Assembly (NCBI GenBank): GCA_937884385.1
Contig: CALGCW010000178.1
Location: 1-50,305 of the forward strand
Origin: an uncultured Clostridia bacterium
GTDB taxonomy: Bacteria > Bacillota > Clostridia > Oscillospirales > CAG-272
DNA length: 50,305 nucleotides
Direction: 5' to 3'
Made by a program: the position numbers and the translations under genes
Notes under the pieces: model-generated
What the model was told of the DNA's origin: nothing
The model's database searches: none
The model's input: only the letters and a program-made list of their open reading frames with translations
Part shown: one piece after another, positions 23,910-31,570 of the stretch
Layout of the letters: every line of letters begins with the position of its first letter
How positions within the stretch are numbered: the stretch's first letter is position 1

Positions 23910-25571
23910 TTATTTCAAAATTACACTTGTATAGGCACCTATAGTCAAGGTCGTACCGTTAAGTGTCGCATTACCTGCACCAACGTAATCGCAAAGCTGC
24001 TTCAATTGATATCCGTTAAGTCCGGAGAGCGAAGAAAGGTTCACGGTAATGGCAGAAGATGACGTGTTGTGAATGATAGCAAGCTTTTCGCCTTGATAGC
24101 TTACAAGGAAGCCGCCAAGATTCTTGTTTGAGCTGCTGATAGCGGAATAAGTGCCTCGTGCAATCGCAGGATATTTATTTCTGATAGAAATAACCTTTGC
24201 ATAATGACTTAGTACACTGTTGGGATCCTCAAGCTGACTTGAAACTGTCGTCTTGATCTGACTTGCTTCAGGATAGCAAGCACCAATAGGATCTTTAACA
24301 AAATCTCCATCACCCCATATCATAGCAAGTCTACGATTAGCATCAGTAGCTTCTTCTCCTCTCTTGCCTCGAATACCAATTTCCTCGCCATAATAAATAA
24401 CAGGCGAACCGGAGCAAAGCAAATAAAGGCTTGCAGCCATCTTGGTATTATTTTCGGTAACAAATGCTCCTCCTATTCTATCTTGGTCGTGATTGGAAAG
24501 GAAAGGAATCATCATTGCATTAGGATTCTTGCTCTTAATAGAATTAAGGTGAGAAACAACATAGTTAGTAAATCTACTTATATTGCTGTTTCCTTTAGCT
24601 GCCATCGCAATTTGTCCTTCTGCGGAAGACATCGTAAAGTTAAAGCAGTTCATTGAACCGTAGTATTGGATCACTTCACTGTCACCGGACCAGCACTCAC
24701 CAACGGCATACATATCGGGATATTCCTTTCGGAGCTCATTCATATACCACTCCCAGAATTTTGCTGATTTCTGCGTATCACCGTAATAGATGTATTTAAT
24801 TGCGTCAAAACGGAAGCCGTCAATACCCATAGCAAGATAATACTTTGCAACATCAAGCATTGCTTCCCTTACATCCGGATTATCATAGTTAAGCTCAGGC
24901 ATAGATCCCGAGAAATTGCATTCAAACCAACAATCTACACCACCTATCTTTTCATAAGAAATTCCCGCTTTTTTATCTGCAGTCTTAACACAGGTATAGA
25001 AATCGTAATACTTATTTGAAGTGTCACCTTCCATACGTGACTTTTTGAATTCAAGGAACCACGGATGAGAGTCAGAAGTATGGTTAATTGCTAGGTCAAG
25101 AATGATCTTCACATTACGCTCGTGGCAAATATCGATAAGCCTCTTAAGCACATCTTCATTACCGAATCTCCAGTCAATTGTATAGTAATCCTTCGCATCA
25201 TATTTGTGATATGTTGATGAAGAGAATATAGGAGAAAGCCAAAGTCCCTGCACTCCCAAGTCATCAGTAGTGTTCATATCTCCGTCATTCAGATAATCCA
25301 TTCTATTGATTATTCCTTGAAGATCGCCTATACCGTCATTATTACCGTCAGAAAATGAACCCACAAAAATCTGATAAAAAACTCTGTAGTTATCATCCGT
25401 GGGGTCAAGCACGGGAACGTAATCGGGACCGGGATTGGTTCCGTTATCGGTAGTTGAGGAAGTGGAATTGGGATCCGTGGTCGTCGTATTGTCGATGACG
25501 CACGAAACTGTGGAAGCCATCATAATCATCATTAAAATAAAAGCTAAAATCTTTGTAATCGTTTTTGTCAT
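23910..25571 (-). CDS. Secreted GH13 alpha-amylase family lipoprotein
   Basis: A protein of about 553 residues. The signal peptide ends at lipobox STVSC, followed by a Thr/Ser/Pro linker. GH13 regions are all visible: YQIFVGSFSDGNNDGIGDL, region I DLAINHTSDSHPWF, region II GIDGFRFDAIKY with the nucleophile Asp (about residue 255), region III VGECWSGD with the acid/base Glu (about 291), and region IV FLSNHDQDR (about 357). A beta-sandwich domain C closes the protein. It should cut alpha-glucans at the cell surface. I chose the ATG at 25571, spaced correctly from AGGTG; a GTG at 25580 is the alternative. It is 12 nt downstream of the GH53 stop. Confidence 0.94.
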   Translation of the reverse strand: MTKTITKILAFILMMIMMASTVSCVIDNTTTTDPNSTSSTTDNGTNPGPDYVPVLDPTDDNYRVFYQIFVGSFSDGNNDGIGDLQGIINRMDYLNDGDMNTTDDLGVQGLWLSPIFSSSTYHKYDAKDYYTIDWRFGNEDVLKRLIDICHERNVKIILDLAINHTSDSHPWFLEFKKSRMEGDTSNKYYDFYTCVKTADKKAGISYEKIGGVDCWFECNFSGSMPELNYDNPDVREAMLDVAKYYLAMGIDGFRFDAIKYIYYGDTQKSAKFWEWYMNELRKEYPDMYAVGECWSGDSEVIQYYGSMNCFNFTMSSAEGQIAMAAKGNSNISRFTNYVVSHLNSIKSKNPNAMMIPFLSNHDQDRIGGAFVTENNTKMAASLYLLCSGSPVIYYGEEIGIRGKRGEEATDANRRLAMIWGDGDFVKDPIGACYPEASQIKTTVSSQLEDPNSVLSHYAKVISIRNKYPAIARGTYSAISSSNKNLGGFLVSYQGEKLAIIHNTSSSAITVNLSSLSGLNGYQLKQLCDYVGAGNATLNGTTLTIGAYTSVILK

Positions 25572-25583
25572 TTTGTTCACCTG

Positions 25584-27590
25584 CTATTCTTTGATCGAAT
25601 TTAAAAGTGCATCATCGATCTTCCCCCAAGGCCCGTTTCCGCTGCCGGGGCAATTCACGTAGATGCCTACGGTCACAACGTCGCCGTTATTAACGCTAAA
25701 CTCGGAGATCGTTGCCGTATGCCATTCATTATAAACTGTGATTTCAATAGGAGCAGTTGCTACTATCTCGCCGTTGATCTTAACGTAGATATAAGCGGTT
25801 TCTTCACCTGCGTCACCGCCCATTATTGAAATAGAATACTTATACTTGCCTGCCTTGAGATTGTCGACCTGCTGTTCAAGTGTAAATTCGGCAGAAGTAG
25901 AACTCCAGAAGTGATAGTGCTTCGTTCCGGTCATAGAGTCCGTCACCTTATCTTCTACGTAAAGCTCGTCAAATGCCTTCGTAGGGGTAGCGACCCAAGG
26001 TGAGCCGTCGGTATTATCATCAAAGCTCCAGTTCTGAAGGAAGTTGTACTCAACCATTGACACGTAGCAGTTAGCAGTCATACCGCCTGCAACGCCCTTG
26101 ATCGTATACTTAGCTACGCCGCCCGCCTTCATAGCAGCTTCATCATAAGCCTCCCATTCAACCGGTATGGTCTTCTTGGAATTGTCGGACATAACCGCGT
26201 TGACCGTTTTGGGAAGAACGATATCGCCATTCAAGTCAACGATGAGATTTACATCCTCAATAGCATCAGCCTTAAGCTCTATTTCGTTACCCTTTCTTAC
26301 AAGGCTGAATACCTTGAGGGATTCAAGAGCCTTGCCGTCCTTATCAAAGAACGCCTGATTGTCAACGGAGCATCCGCCATAATATTTACCCGCATCGTTG
26401 GGGTCATAGCCTGCCGCATAAGAAGAAGCCCAACCGGAGCCGTGCTGCTCCCAAAGCTTGGAATTTTCTTCCCAATTTTCTCCGCCAACGCTTATCCAAG
26501 TACCTTCCCAATAGAAGACTCCAATACCGTTGGTCGTGTTAGCAACAGTTTCTATAACGTCGTGAACGAGGTTAGCCTGTCCCTGAGCAGTAAAAGGATA
26601 GTTTTTCACTATACCGCTTCCACTACTTATAGTATTGCCTTGGAAGTCAGTATCAAGTTCCGAGAATGCATAGGAGGTTTCTGCAACCATTACCTTTTTA
26701 TTGTAGGTAGTTGCTATTTCGGAAAGCAAGCTTGAAAGATTTTCAAGTGTTCCGTGCCAGAAGGGGTAGTAAGAGGACGCAAATACGTCATAATCCACGT
26801 GCTGTGTAGCAAGATACCAAGCGTATTCCGGGTACCTCTTTTCATTTTCCGGATTAGTAAAATGCACCGCCACAAGCGCATCGGGGCAAACCTCACGGGT
26901 CGCTCTTGAACCTGCATTCATAAGCTGTGCAATGTCACTCCATTTTTTAATTCCGCACATATATCCGTTGGTTTCATTACCTATCTGAACCATTCCAACG
27001 TCAACGCCCGCGTTAACGAGCTTTTGAAGTGACTCCTTCGTATAAGCGTAGAGTGCTTCTGACATTTGAGCAACGTCCATTCCCTTCCAAGCCTTGGGAA
27101 CCATCTGCTTTGCAGGGTCAGCCCAGAAATCGGAATAATGGAAGTTAACGAGAAGCTTCATACCGTACTGTGTAGCTCTCTTACCGATGGCAATAGCGTT
27201 ATCGATATCGCAGTTTCCGCCGCCGTATCCGTTGCCGTCAGCGTCAAAGGGATCATTCCAAACGCGCACGCGGATATAGTTGATTCCGTTTTCGGCAAGG
27301 ATCTGATAAACGTCCTTTTCGTTGCCGTCGTGATCGTAATACTTAACTCCGCTTGCTTCGAGCGAGGGCACACAGGAAGCGTCCATACCCATAATGAAAT
27401 CATCGGAGAGATTTTCGACCTTTTTAACGTAAAGGCTATCAGACGTCACGTCAGCAGGATCCTTTTGTCCGTTTCCGCCGGTAGTAGTTGTAGTCTTGTC
27501 GTCACAAGCGGTAAGAGCCGCGAGAGAAAACAAGGTAGCAACTATCAAAAGGATGGATACCAAAGAGCGCAATGTCTTATAATTATTCAT
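25584..27590 (-). CDS. Secreted GH53 endo-beta-1,4-galactanase lipoprotein with Ig-like and CBM61-like modules
   Basis: A 668-residue lipoprotein: signal peptide with lipobox LTAC, then a Thr-rich linker. GH53 spans about 45-400, with NYIRVRVWNDPFDADGNGY, LLVNFHYSDFWADPAKQ, acid/base Glu in QIGNETNGY (about 205) and nucleophile Glu in VMVAETSYAF (about 303). A bacterial Ig-like segment (about 430-510, VPVEWEAYDEAAMKAGGV type) follows. The C-terminal module (about 515-668) contains FLQNWSFDDNTDGSPW and a Gly/Pro-rich end, resembling CBM61, which binds beta-1,4-galactan. The enzyme would cut galactan at the surface for the downstream importer. The ATG at 27590 follows AAGGAGCTTTT; it is first in a five-gene operon. 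Confidence 0.94.
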   Translation of the reverse strand: MNNYKTLRSLVSILLIVATLFSLAALTACDDKTTTTTGGNGQKDPADVTSDSLYVKKVENLSDDFIMGMDASCVPSLEASGVKYYDHDGNEKDVYQILAENGINYIRVRVWNDPFDADGNGYGGGNCDIDNAIAIGKRATQYGMKLLVNFHYSDFWADPAKQMVPKAWKGMDVAQMSEALYAYTKESLQKLVNAGVDVGMVQIGNETNGYMCGIKKWSDIAQLMNAGSRATREVCPDALVAVHFTNPENEKRYPEYAWYLATQHVDYDVFASSYYPFWHGTLENLSSLLSEIATTYNKKVMVAETSYAFSELDTDFQGNTISSGSGIVKNYPFTAQGQANLVHDVIETVANTTNGIGVFYWEGTWISVGGENWEENSKLWEQHGSGWASSYAAGYDPNDAGKYYGGCSVDNQAFFDKDGKALESLKVFSLVRKGNEIELKADAIEDVNLIVDLNGDIVLPKTVNAVMSDNSKKTIPVEWEAYDEAAMKAGGVAKYTIKGVAGGMTANCYVSMVEYNFLQNWSFDDNTDGSPWVATPTKAFDELYVEDKVTDSMTGTKHYHFWSSTSAEFTLEQQVDNLKAGKYKYSISIMGGDAGEETAYIYVKINGEIVATAPIEITVYNEWHTATISEFSVNNGDVVTVGIYVNCPGSGNGPWGKIDDALLNSIKE

Positions 27591-27603
27591 AAAAGCTCCT
27601 TCC

Positions 27604-27624
27604 ATCGTTAGTGTAAATAACGAT
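27604..27624 (-). promoter_or_regulatory. Inverted repeat in the leader of the galactanase operon
   Basis: A perfect 7-bp inverted repeat ATCGTTA, 7 nt, TAACGAT sits just upstream of the ribosome-binding site. The half-site AACGAT recurs at 27699-27704, next to the -35 box. This could be an operator pair for a sugar-responsive repressor or a small mRNA hairpin. Confidence 0.4.
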
Positions 27625-27670
27625 TTTATTTATCGGAAATATGCAAAAACAACATACTTCATCACATTAA

Positions 27671-27699
27671 ATTATACCATTATTGAAGGTAAATTTCAA
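27671..27699 (-). promoter_or_regulatory. Promoter of the galactanase-amylase operon
   Basis: TTGAAA (27699-27694) and TATAAT (27676-27671) are separated by 17 bp on the minus strand, about 80 bp before the first start codon. From 27700 up to the terminator at 27793 I see no gene. Confidence 0.7.
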
Positions 27700-27792
27700 C
27701 GATAAATATTTAACAAAAAGCTCGGAGTTTATTTGTATATAATAACTATATACAATCCTCCCTCCCCCTTCTCTTTTGTAGAAAATAAAAAA

Positions 27793-27814
27793 CCCACACC
27801 CCGAAGGGTGTGGG
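27793..27814 (-). terminator. Terminator of the 1152-residue lipoprotein gene
   Basis: A 9-bp stem CCCACACCC with its complement and a TTCG-type loop, followed by TTTTTTATTTTC on the minus strand. Confidence 0.85.
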
Positions 27815-27844
27815 AAAATGTAAAAATTAAACAATAATACTCAA

Positions 27845-30800
27845 TTACTTGAGAACATATATACTTACATTTTGCTGTCCAGAAGTATAGCAAGAGAAAA
27901 GAGGACTACCATTATTAGGATTAAATCTAAGCCAGTTTCTTGCGCTTTGGTTAGCCTTGATTGTAGCTACACCATCTAAAGCAATAGTGATAGACCAATT
28001 AGCATTATTATTAGTGCAAGATGAAGTAGTCTTTAAATGATTGCTAGAAGTGCTTGCAGCATAGAGATATTTTCCGCCAACATTAAATGCCCAATAGCCA
28101 TCAGCATTACCTGCTTCGAGGGTAATTATTTGAACATCCTCGGTGATGTTATTTATATCGAAAGCTACAGCGGCTCTGTTATTTGTTTTTTGGTTTGTAC
28201 TAAGAACATACTCACCGTCAGCAGATACAATAATAATCTGGTCACCGGCTTTAAGCGTTGAAACATCTGTTACCAACTGCCATGTAGGCTCAGCAGAAAC
28301 ACCGGGAGTAATAGTCTTTTCACATCTTTCACAAACACCATCATCAGTTGTATGACCAAGTGCTTCATCACCATCTTCCTTATATGCGTCTCCGCATAAG
28401 CAAGTATATACTGTATATCCAGCAGCAGTACATGTGGCCTCTGTTACGACAGAAGTATACGTATGCTCAGTATGAATAGTATGTTCAGTCATCCAACCAT
28501 TGACCATTTCAATGGTAAAGCTCTTATACATACCAATCTTACCGTAAACAGTAATAACATCACCTTTGGCAGGCTTCACTTCCATAGCATCATATCTTAC
28601 TTTACCATCAGCAGAATAAGTACCGTAAATGCAAAGTTTATTAGTTCCATCAGAAATATAAAGATTTCCGTATGTTGTATTATCCACACTGACTATGGTG
28701 CCAGTAACATAATACTTATTTGTTGTAGTAAGCGTATCTGAATTATTTGAGTAAAGTTTACCCAAAACAAGGGCCTGTTCAATTGTAAGAACTGAATCTG
28801 CTTCAGGTTCTACTATGCTACTGCAAACATCGCATACAAAATCTTCAGTGTAACCTTTATGACCTGCAGCGGCAACTACATCACCTGTATATGTATCGCC
28901 ACAAGCACAAGTGTATGTTGTATAACCGTCAACTGTACATGTAGGAGCGGTTACTACTGCTTCGTGAGAGTGATCTGTAGCCCCAACAACTTCCTTGCCC
29001 TCTATGTAATCACAGTTAGAACAAGCCTTGTATGCTGTATAGCCGTCCTCTGTGCAAGTTGCTGCCTTGCCTTCTTTATCAACAAGCTTATGACCTGCAG
29101 CAATAACTTCCTTGCCCTCTGTGTAATCACAGTTGGAGCAAGCCTTGTGTGCTGTATAACCAGCCTCTGTGCAAGTTGCTGCCTTTCCTTCAACGTCTAC
29201 AAGCTTGTGACCTGCAGGAAGTACTGTCTTACCCTCTGTGTAATCACAGTTGGAGCAAGCCTTGTATGCTGTATAGCCGTCCTCTGTGCAAGTTGCTGCC
29301 TTGCCTTCTGCGTCAACAAGTGCGTGACCTGCAGGAAGTACTGTCTTACCCTCTGTGTAATCACAGTTAGAGCAAGCCTTGTATGCTGTATAGCCGTCTT
29401 CTGTGCAAGTTGCTGCCTTGCCTTCAACGTCTACAAGCTTGTGACCGGCAGGTACTACTTCGTAGCCCTGCTTTTCGCCACATTCGCAAACCTTGTGAGC
29501 TGTATAGCCGTCTTCTGTGCAAGTTGCGTCCTTGCCTGCAACGTCTGTCCAAGAGTGCTCGTGGGGAGCTTCCTCGGAAGCGGGAGCTGTTGTGATAGAG
29601 TAAACGCGTGCGCCGCGCTTATATTCTGTTGTTGTCTCCTTAGGAGAAACAACACTGTATGTACCGGGCTCAAGTGTGTATGTAAGAGTTGTCTTACCTT
29701 CGTTTGCTCCTGTTACCTCTGTGATACCTTCATTGTTTGCAACGAGGTTTCCGTCAGCATCAAGGATACCAACGAGAGACGTGTTAGAGCCGCCTGTGGA
29801 ACTGAATACAACAGAAACCGTTGACTTCATTGTCAATGTGAATTCAATTGCGCCGGTTGCATTCTTTCCAACTTCAACTGCGTAAACAGCGCCTTCACTT
29901 ACGCGCTGTGTTACTGCACCAACGATCTTAAAGAAGCCGTTGTCAAATCTTGTGCCATCGGAAATAACATCCTTATCCTCACCAACTGTTACGTCAGTTG
30001 CTGCATCAAAGCTGTGGTTGCCGTTGTCAACGGGAGGAACGTAGTTGGGATCCTTTTCGCCGCATTCGCACTCGCCGTATTCAAATACGTGCTCGTGTTC
30101 AGCCTGCTTACCAACAACTACCTCAACTCTGAAGTGATAGTTTTGATTGGTTACGTTACCAAGTACATATGTACCTGCAGGAACTGTAAATTCACTGTAG
30201 CAAGGATCGTTCTTTGCAGCAGTCTGATTATCGGACTGAACAACGATCTCGCCTGCAAGACTATAAAGAGCTACCTGTCTGTGGTCGTCGCCACCCTGTA
30301 CCCAGTAGATCTTTACTGTTGTTTCGTCCGTTGTTGTAAATACAACACCGTTAATGATACCGCCGTTCTCGGGGAACTGTGTCTTACCGCCCCAGTTGAG
30401 TCTACCCTGAAGGAATGTTCCGTCAATGGTAGCCTTGTTGCTGGAATCCATTCTGAACTTAGCACTCATGTGCATTTCCCAAACACCACCGTGAACGTAT
30501 ACCTGTCCATCGGTATATGTTCCCTGTGCTGTGCCCTTAAGACCTTCAGCATTGGGATCGAGTACGTATGTACCCTCTGTCATAACGTTTACGTCACCGT
30601 AAACAACTGTACCAAAGTCTTCGCAAGCCTCACAAACAACTGTTGTGTGACCGGGAGCTGTAGCTGTAGGAAGAACAACTGTATACTTAAGAGTATGAGC
30701 TGCCTTATCAACTTCCTTGCCCTCTGTCTTGTCACATCTTGTGCAAGCCTTGTGAGCATTGTAGCCGTCTTCTGTACATGTGTGAGCCTTTGCCTCTACG

Positions 30801-31303
30801 TCAACCATATCGTGACCGAGAGCCTCGCCCTGTGTTTCGCCGCATTCGCACTTCTGGGGTTCTGTGCAAGTTGCGTCAGACCATACGTGCTCGTGAGGAG
30901 GAACGTAGTTGGGGTCCTCTTCGCCGCATTCGCACTTACCGTCAACGAACTCGTGCTCGTGAGGAGGAACGTAGTTGGGGTCTTCTTCGCCGCATTCGCA
31001 CTTGCCGTCAACGAAGTTGTGCTCGTGAGGAGCTACGTAGTCAGGATCTGCTGCGCCACATACTGTGCATTTGCCTTCAGCATAGTTATGACCAAGTGCA
31101 TCTCCATAAGCTTCGCCACATTCTGAACAGATTGCTTTTTCTGTACATGTAGCATTGCCGCCCGTATGTGTGCACTCTGTTACGGGAGGCTGGGGTCTGA
31201 TGAGTCCGAGGATCTTATCCTTAATTCCCTGACAACCTGTAAGGGAAGAAAGAACAAGAACAAAGACCATCACAACGAGGAGTGTTCTGATAATTTTTTT
31301 CAT
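27845..31303 (-). CDS. Giant secreted Cys/His-repeat lipoprotein with OB-fold and trefoil-like modules
   Basis: A 1152-residue lipoprotein (lipobox LTGC, Cys24). Residues about 43-235 hold short repeats, including HEHEFVDGKCECGEEDPNYV units. A beta domain starting TYVLDPNAEGLKG spans about 245-410. A second beta module runs from about 437 to 585. Residues about 590-820 hold five C-x10-C-x2-C-x12-H repeats of 38-39 residues, some nearly identical. An OB-fold-like module (LTIEQALVLGK..., about 839-945) and one more repeat follow. The end (about 1008-1152, WQLVTDVSTLKAGDQIIIVS) resembles the trefoil-like modules attached to surface nucleases and glycan-binding proteins. I see no catalytic domain. 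Probably a surface adhesin or glycan binder. It has its own promoter with the shared upstream element. Confidence 0.85.
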   Translation of the reverse strand: MKKIIRTLLVVMVFVLVLSSLTGCQGIKDKILGLIRPQPPVTECTHTGGNATCTEKAICSECGEAYGDALGHNYAEGKCTVCGAADPDYVAPHEHNFVDGKCECGEEDPNYVPPHEHEFVDGKCECGEEDPNYVPPHEHVWSDATCTEPQKCECGETQGEALGHDMVDVEAKAHTCTEDGYNAHKACTRCDKTEGKEVDKAAHTLKYTVVLPTATAPGHTTVVCEACEDFGTVVYGDVNVMTEGTYVLDPNAEGLKGTAQGTYTDGQVYVHGGVWEMHMSAKFRMDSSNKATIDGTFLQGRLNWGGKTQFPENGGIINGVVFTTTDETTVKIYWVQGGDDHRQVALYSLAGEIVVQSDNQTAAKNDPCYSEFTVPAGTYVLGNVTNQNYHFRVEVVVGKQAEHEHVFEYGECECGEKDPNYVPPVDNGNHSFDAATDVTVGEDKDVISDGTRFDNGFFKIVGAVTQRVSEGAVYAVEVGKNATGAIEFTLTMKSTVSVVFSSTGGSNTSLVGILDADGNLVANNEGITEVTGANEGKTTLTYTLEPGTYSVVSPKETTTEYKRGARVYSITTAPASEEAPHEHSWTDVAGKDATCTEDGYTAHKVCECGEKQGYEVVPAGHKLVDVEGKAATCTEDGYTAYKACSNCDYTEGKTVLPAGHALVDAEGKAATCTEDGYTAYKACSNCDYTEGKTVLPAGHKLVDVEGKAATCTEAGYTAHKACSNCDYTEGKEVIAAGHKLVDKEGKAATCTEDGYTAYKACSNCDYIEGKEVVGATDHSHEAVVTAPTCTVDGYTTYTCACGDTYTGDVVAAAGHKGYTEDFVCDVCSSIVEPEADSVLTIEQALVLGKLYSNNSDTLTTTNKYYVTGTIVSVDNTTYGNLYISDGTNKLCIYGTYSADGKVRYDAMEVKPAKGDVITVYGKIGMYKSFTIEMVNGWMTEHTIHTEHTYTSVVTEATCTAAGYTVYTCLCGDAYKEDGDEALGHTTDDGVCERCEKTITPGVSAEPTWQLVTDVSTLKAGDQIIIVSADGEYVLSTNQKTNNRAAVAFDINNITEDVQIITLEAGNADGYWAFNVGGKYLYAASTSSNHLKTTSSCTNNNANWSITIALDGVATIKANQSARNWLRFNPNNGSPLFSCYTSGQQNVSIYVLK
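29051..29534 (-). repeat. Tandem 117-bp coding repeat
   Basis: The anchor TGTGCAAGTTGC occurs at 29051, 29168, 29285, 29402 and, as a 114-bp variant, 29516. Each unit encodes one 39-residue Cys/His repeat (CTEDGYTAYKACSNCDYTEG type). Near-identity suggests recent expansion. Confidence 0.9.
30889..31086 (-). repeat. Tandem 66-bp coding repeat
   Basis: The anchor GCTCGTGAGGAG or a close variant occurs at 30889, 30955 and 31021. Units encode the 22-residue HEHEFVDGKCECGEEDPNYV module (plus PP). Confidence 0.85.
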
Positions 31304-31388
31304 AAAAAATTATCTCCTTTCATTATTTTTGCAAAGATATGAAAGAGATAATAGGCCTCTTTACCTCTTAACAAATTTTGCTAATTAA

Positions 31389-31417
31389 ATTATAGAATAA
31401 ATATTGTCAAGTGTCAA
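31389..31417 (-). promoter_or_regulatory. Promoter of the 1152-residue lipoprotein gene, with triple heptad at the -35
   Basis: On the minus strand TTGACA (31417-31412) and TATAAT (31394-31389) are 17 bp apart. The -35 sits inside a threefold 7-bp repeat, TTGACAC/TTGACAC/TTGACAA-like (31425-31405), giving three overlapping -35 candidates. The leader is about 78 nt long. From 31462 to the terminator at 31533 I see nothing further. Confidence 0.75.
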
Positions 31418-31440
31418 GTGTCAATATCCTTTTTTACAAA

Positions 31441-31461
31441 GTTCGACCATTTGCACAAATT
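31441..31461 (-). promoter_or_regulatory. Shared upstream element, copy 1 (most diverged)
   Basis: The minus strand reads AATTTGTGCAAATGGTCGAAC. It matches the TTGTGCAATAGGGCGAA element of the next three genes at most positions and lies 23 bp upstream of the -35, as in those genes. Confidence 0.6.
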
Positions 31462-31532
31462 CATGCTTCCCTTTTGTATATTTTTAATGATTAACCACTA
31501 CATATAGAGCAAAAGATCAATCGAAACACAAA

Positions 31533-31557
31533 ATGCGGTGAGCCAAAGCTCACCGCA
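31533..31557 (-). terminator. Terminator of the 657-residue lipoprotein gene
   Basis: Stem ATGCGGTGAGC with its complement, loop TTTG on the minus strand, followed by TTTGTGTTTCG. It begins about 14 nt after the stop. Confidence 0.75.
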
Positions 31558-31570
31558 TAAATGTCAAATC

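Noticed and set aside
28859..31126. Plus-strand frames of 320-370 codons, Cys-rich, opposite the 1152-residue lipoprotein gene
   Set aside because: They mirror the repeat array on the other strand and lack ribosome-binding sites; the sense frame has a signal peptide, a promoter and a terminator.
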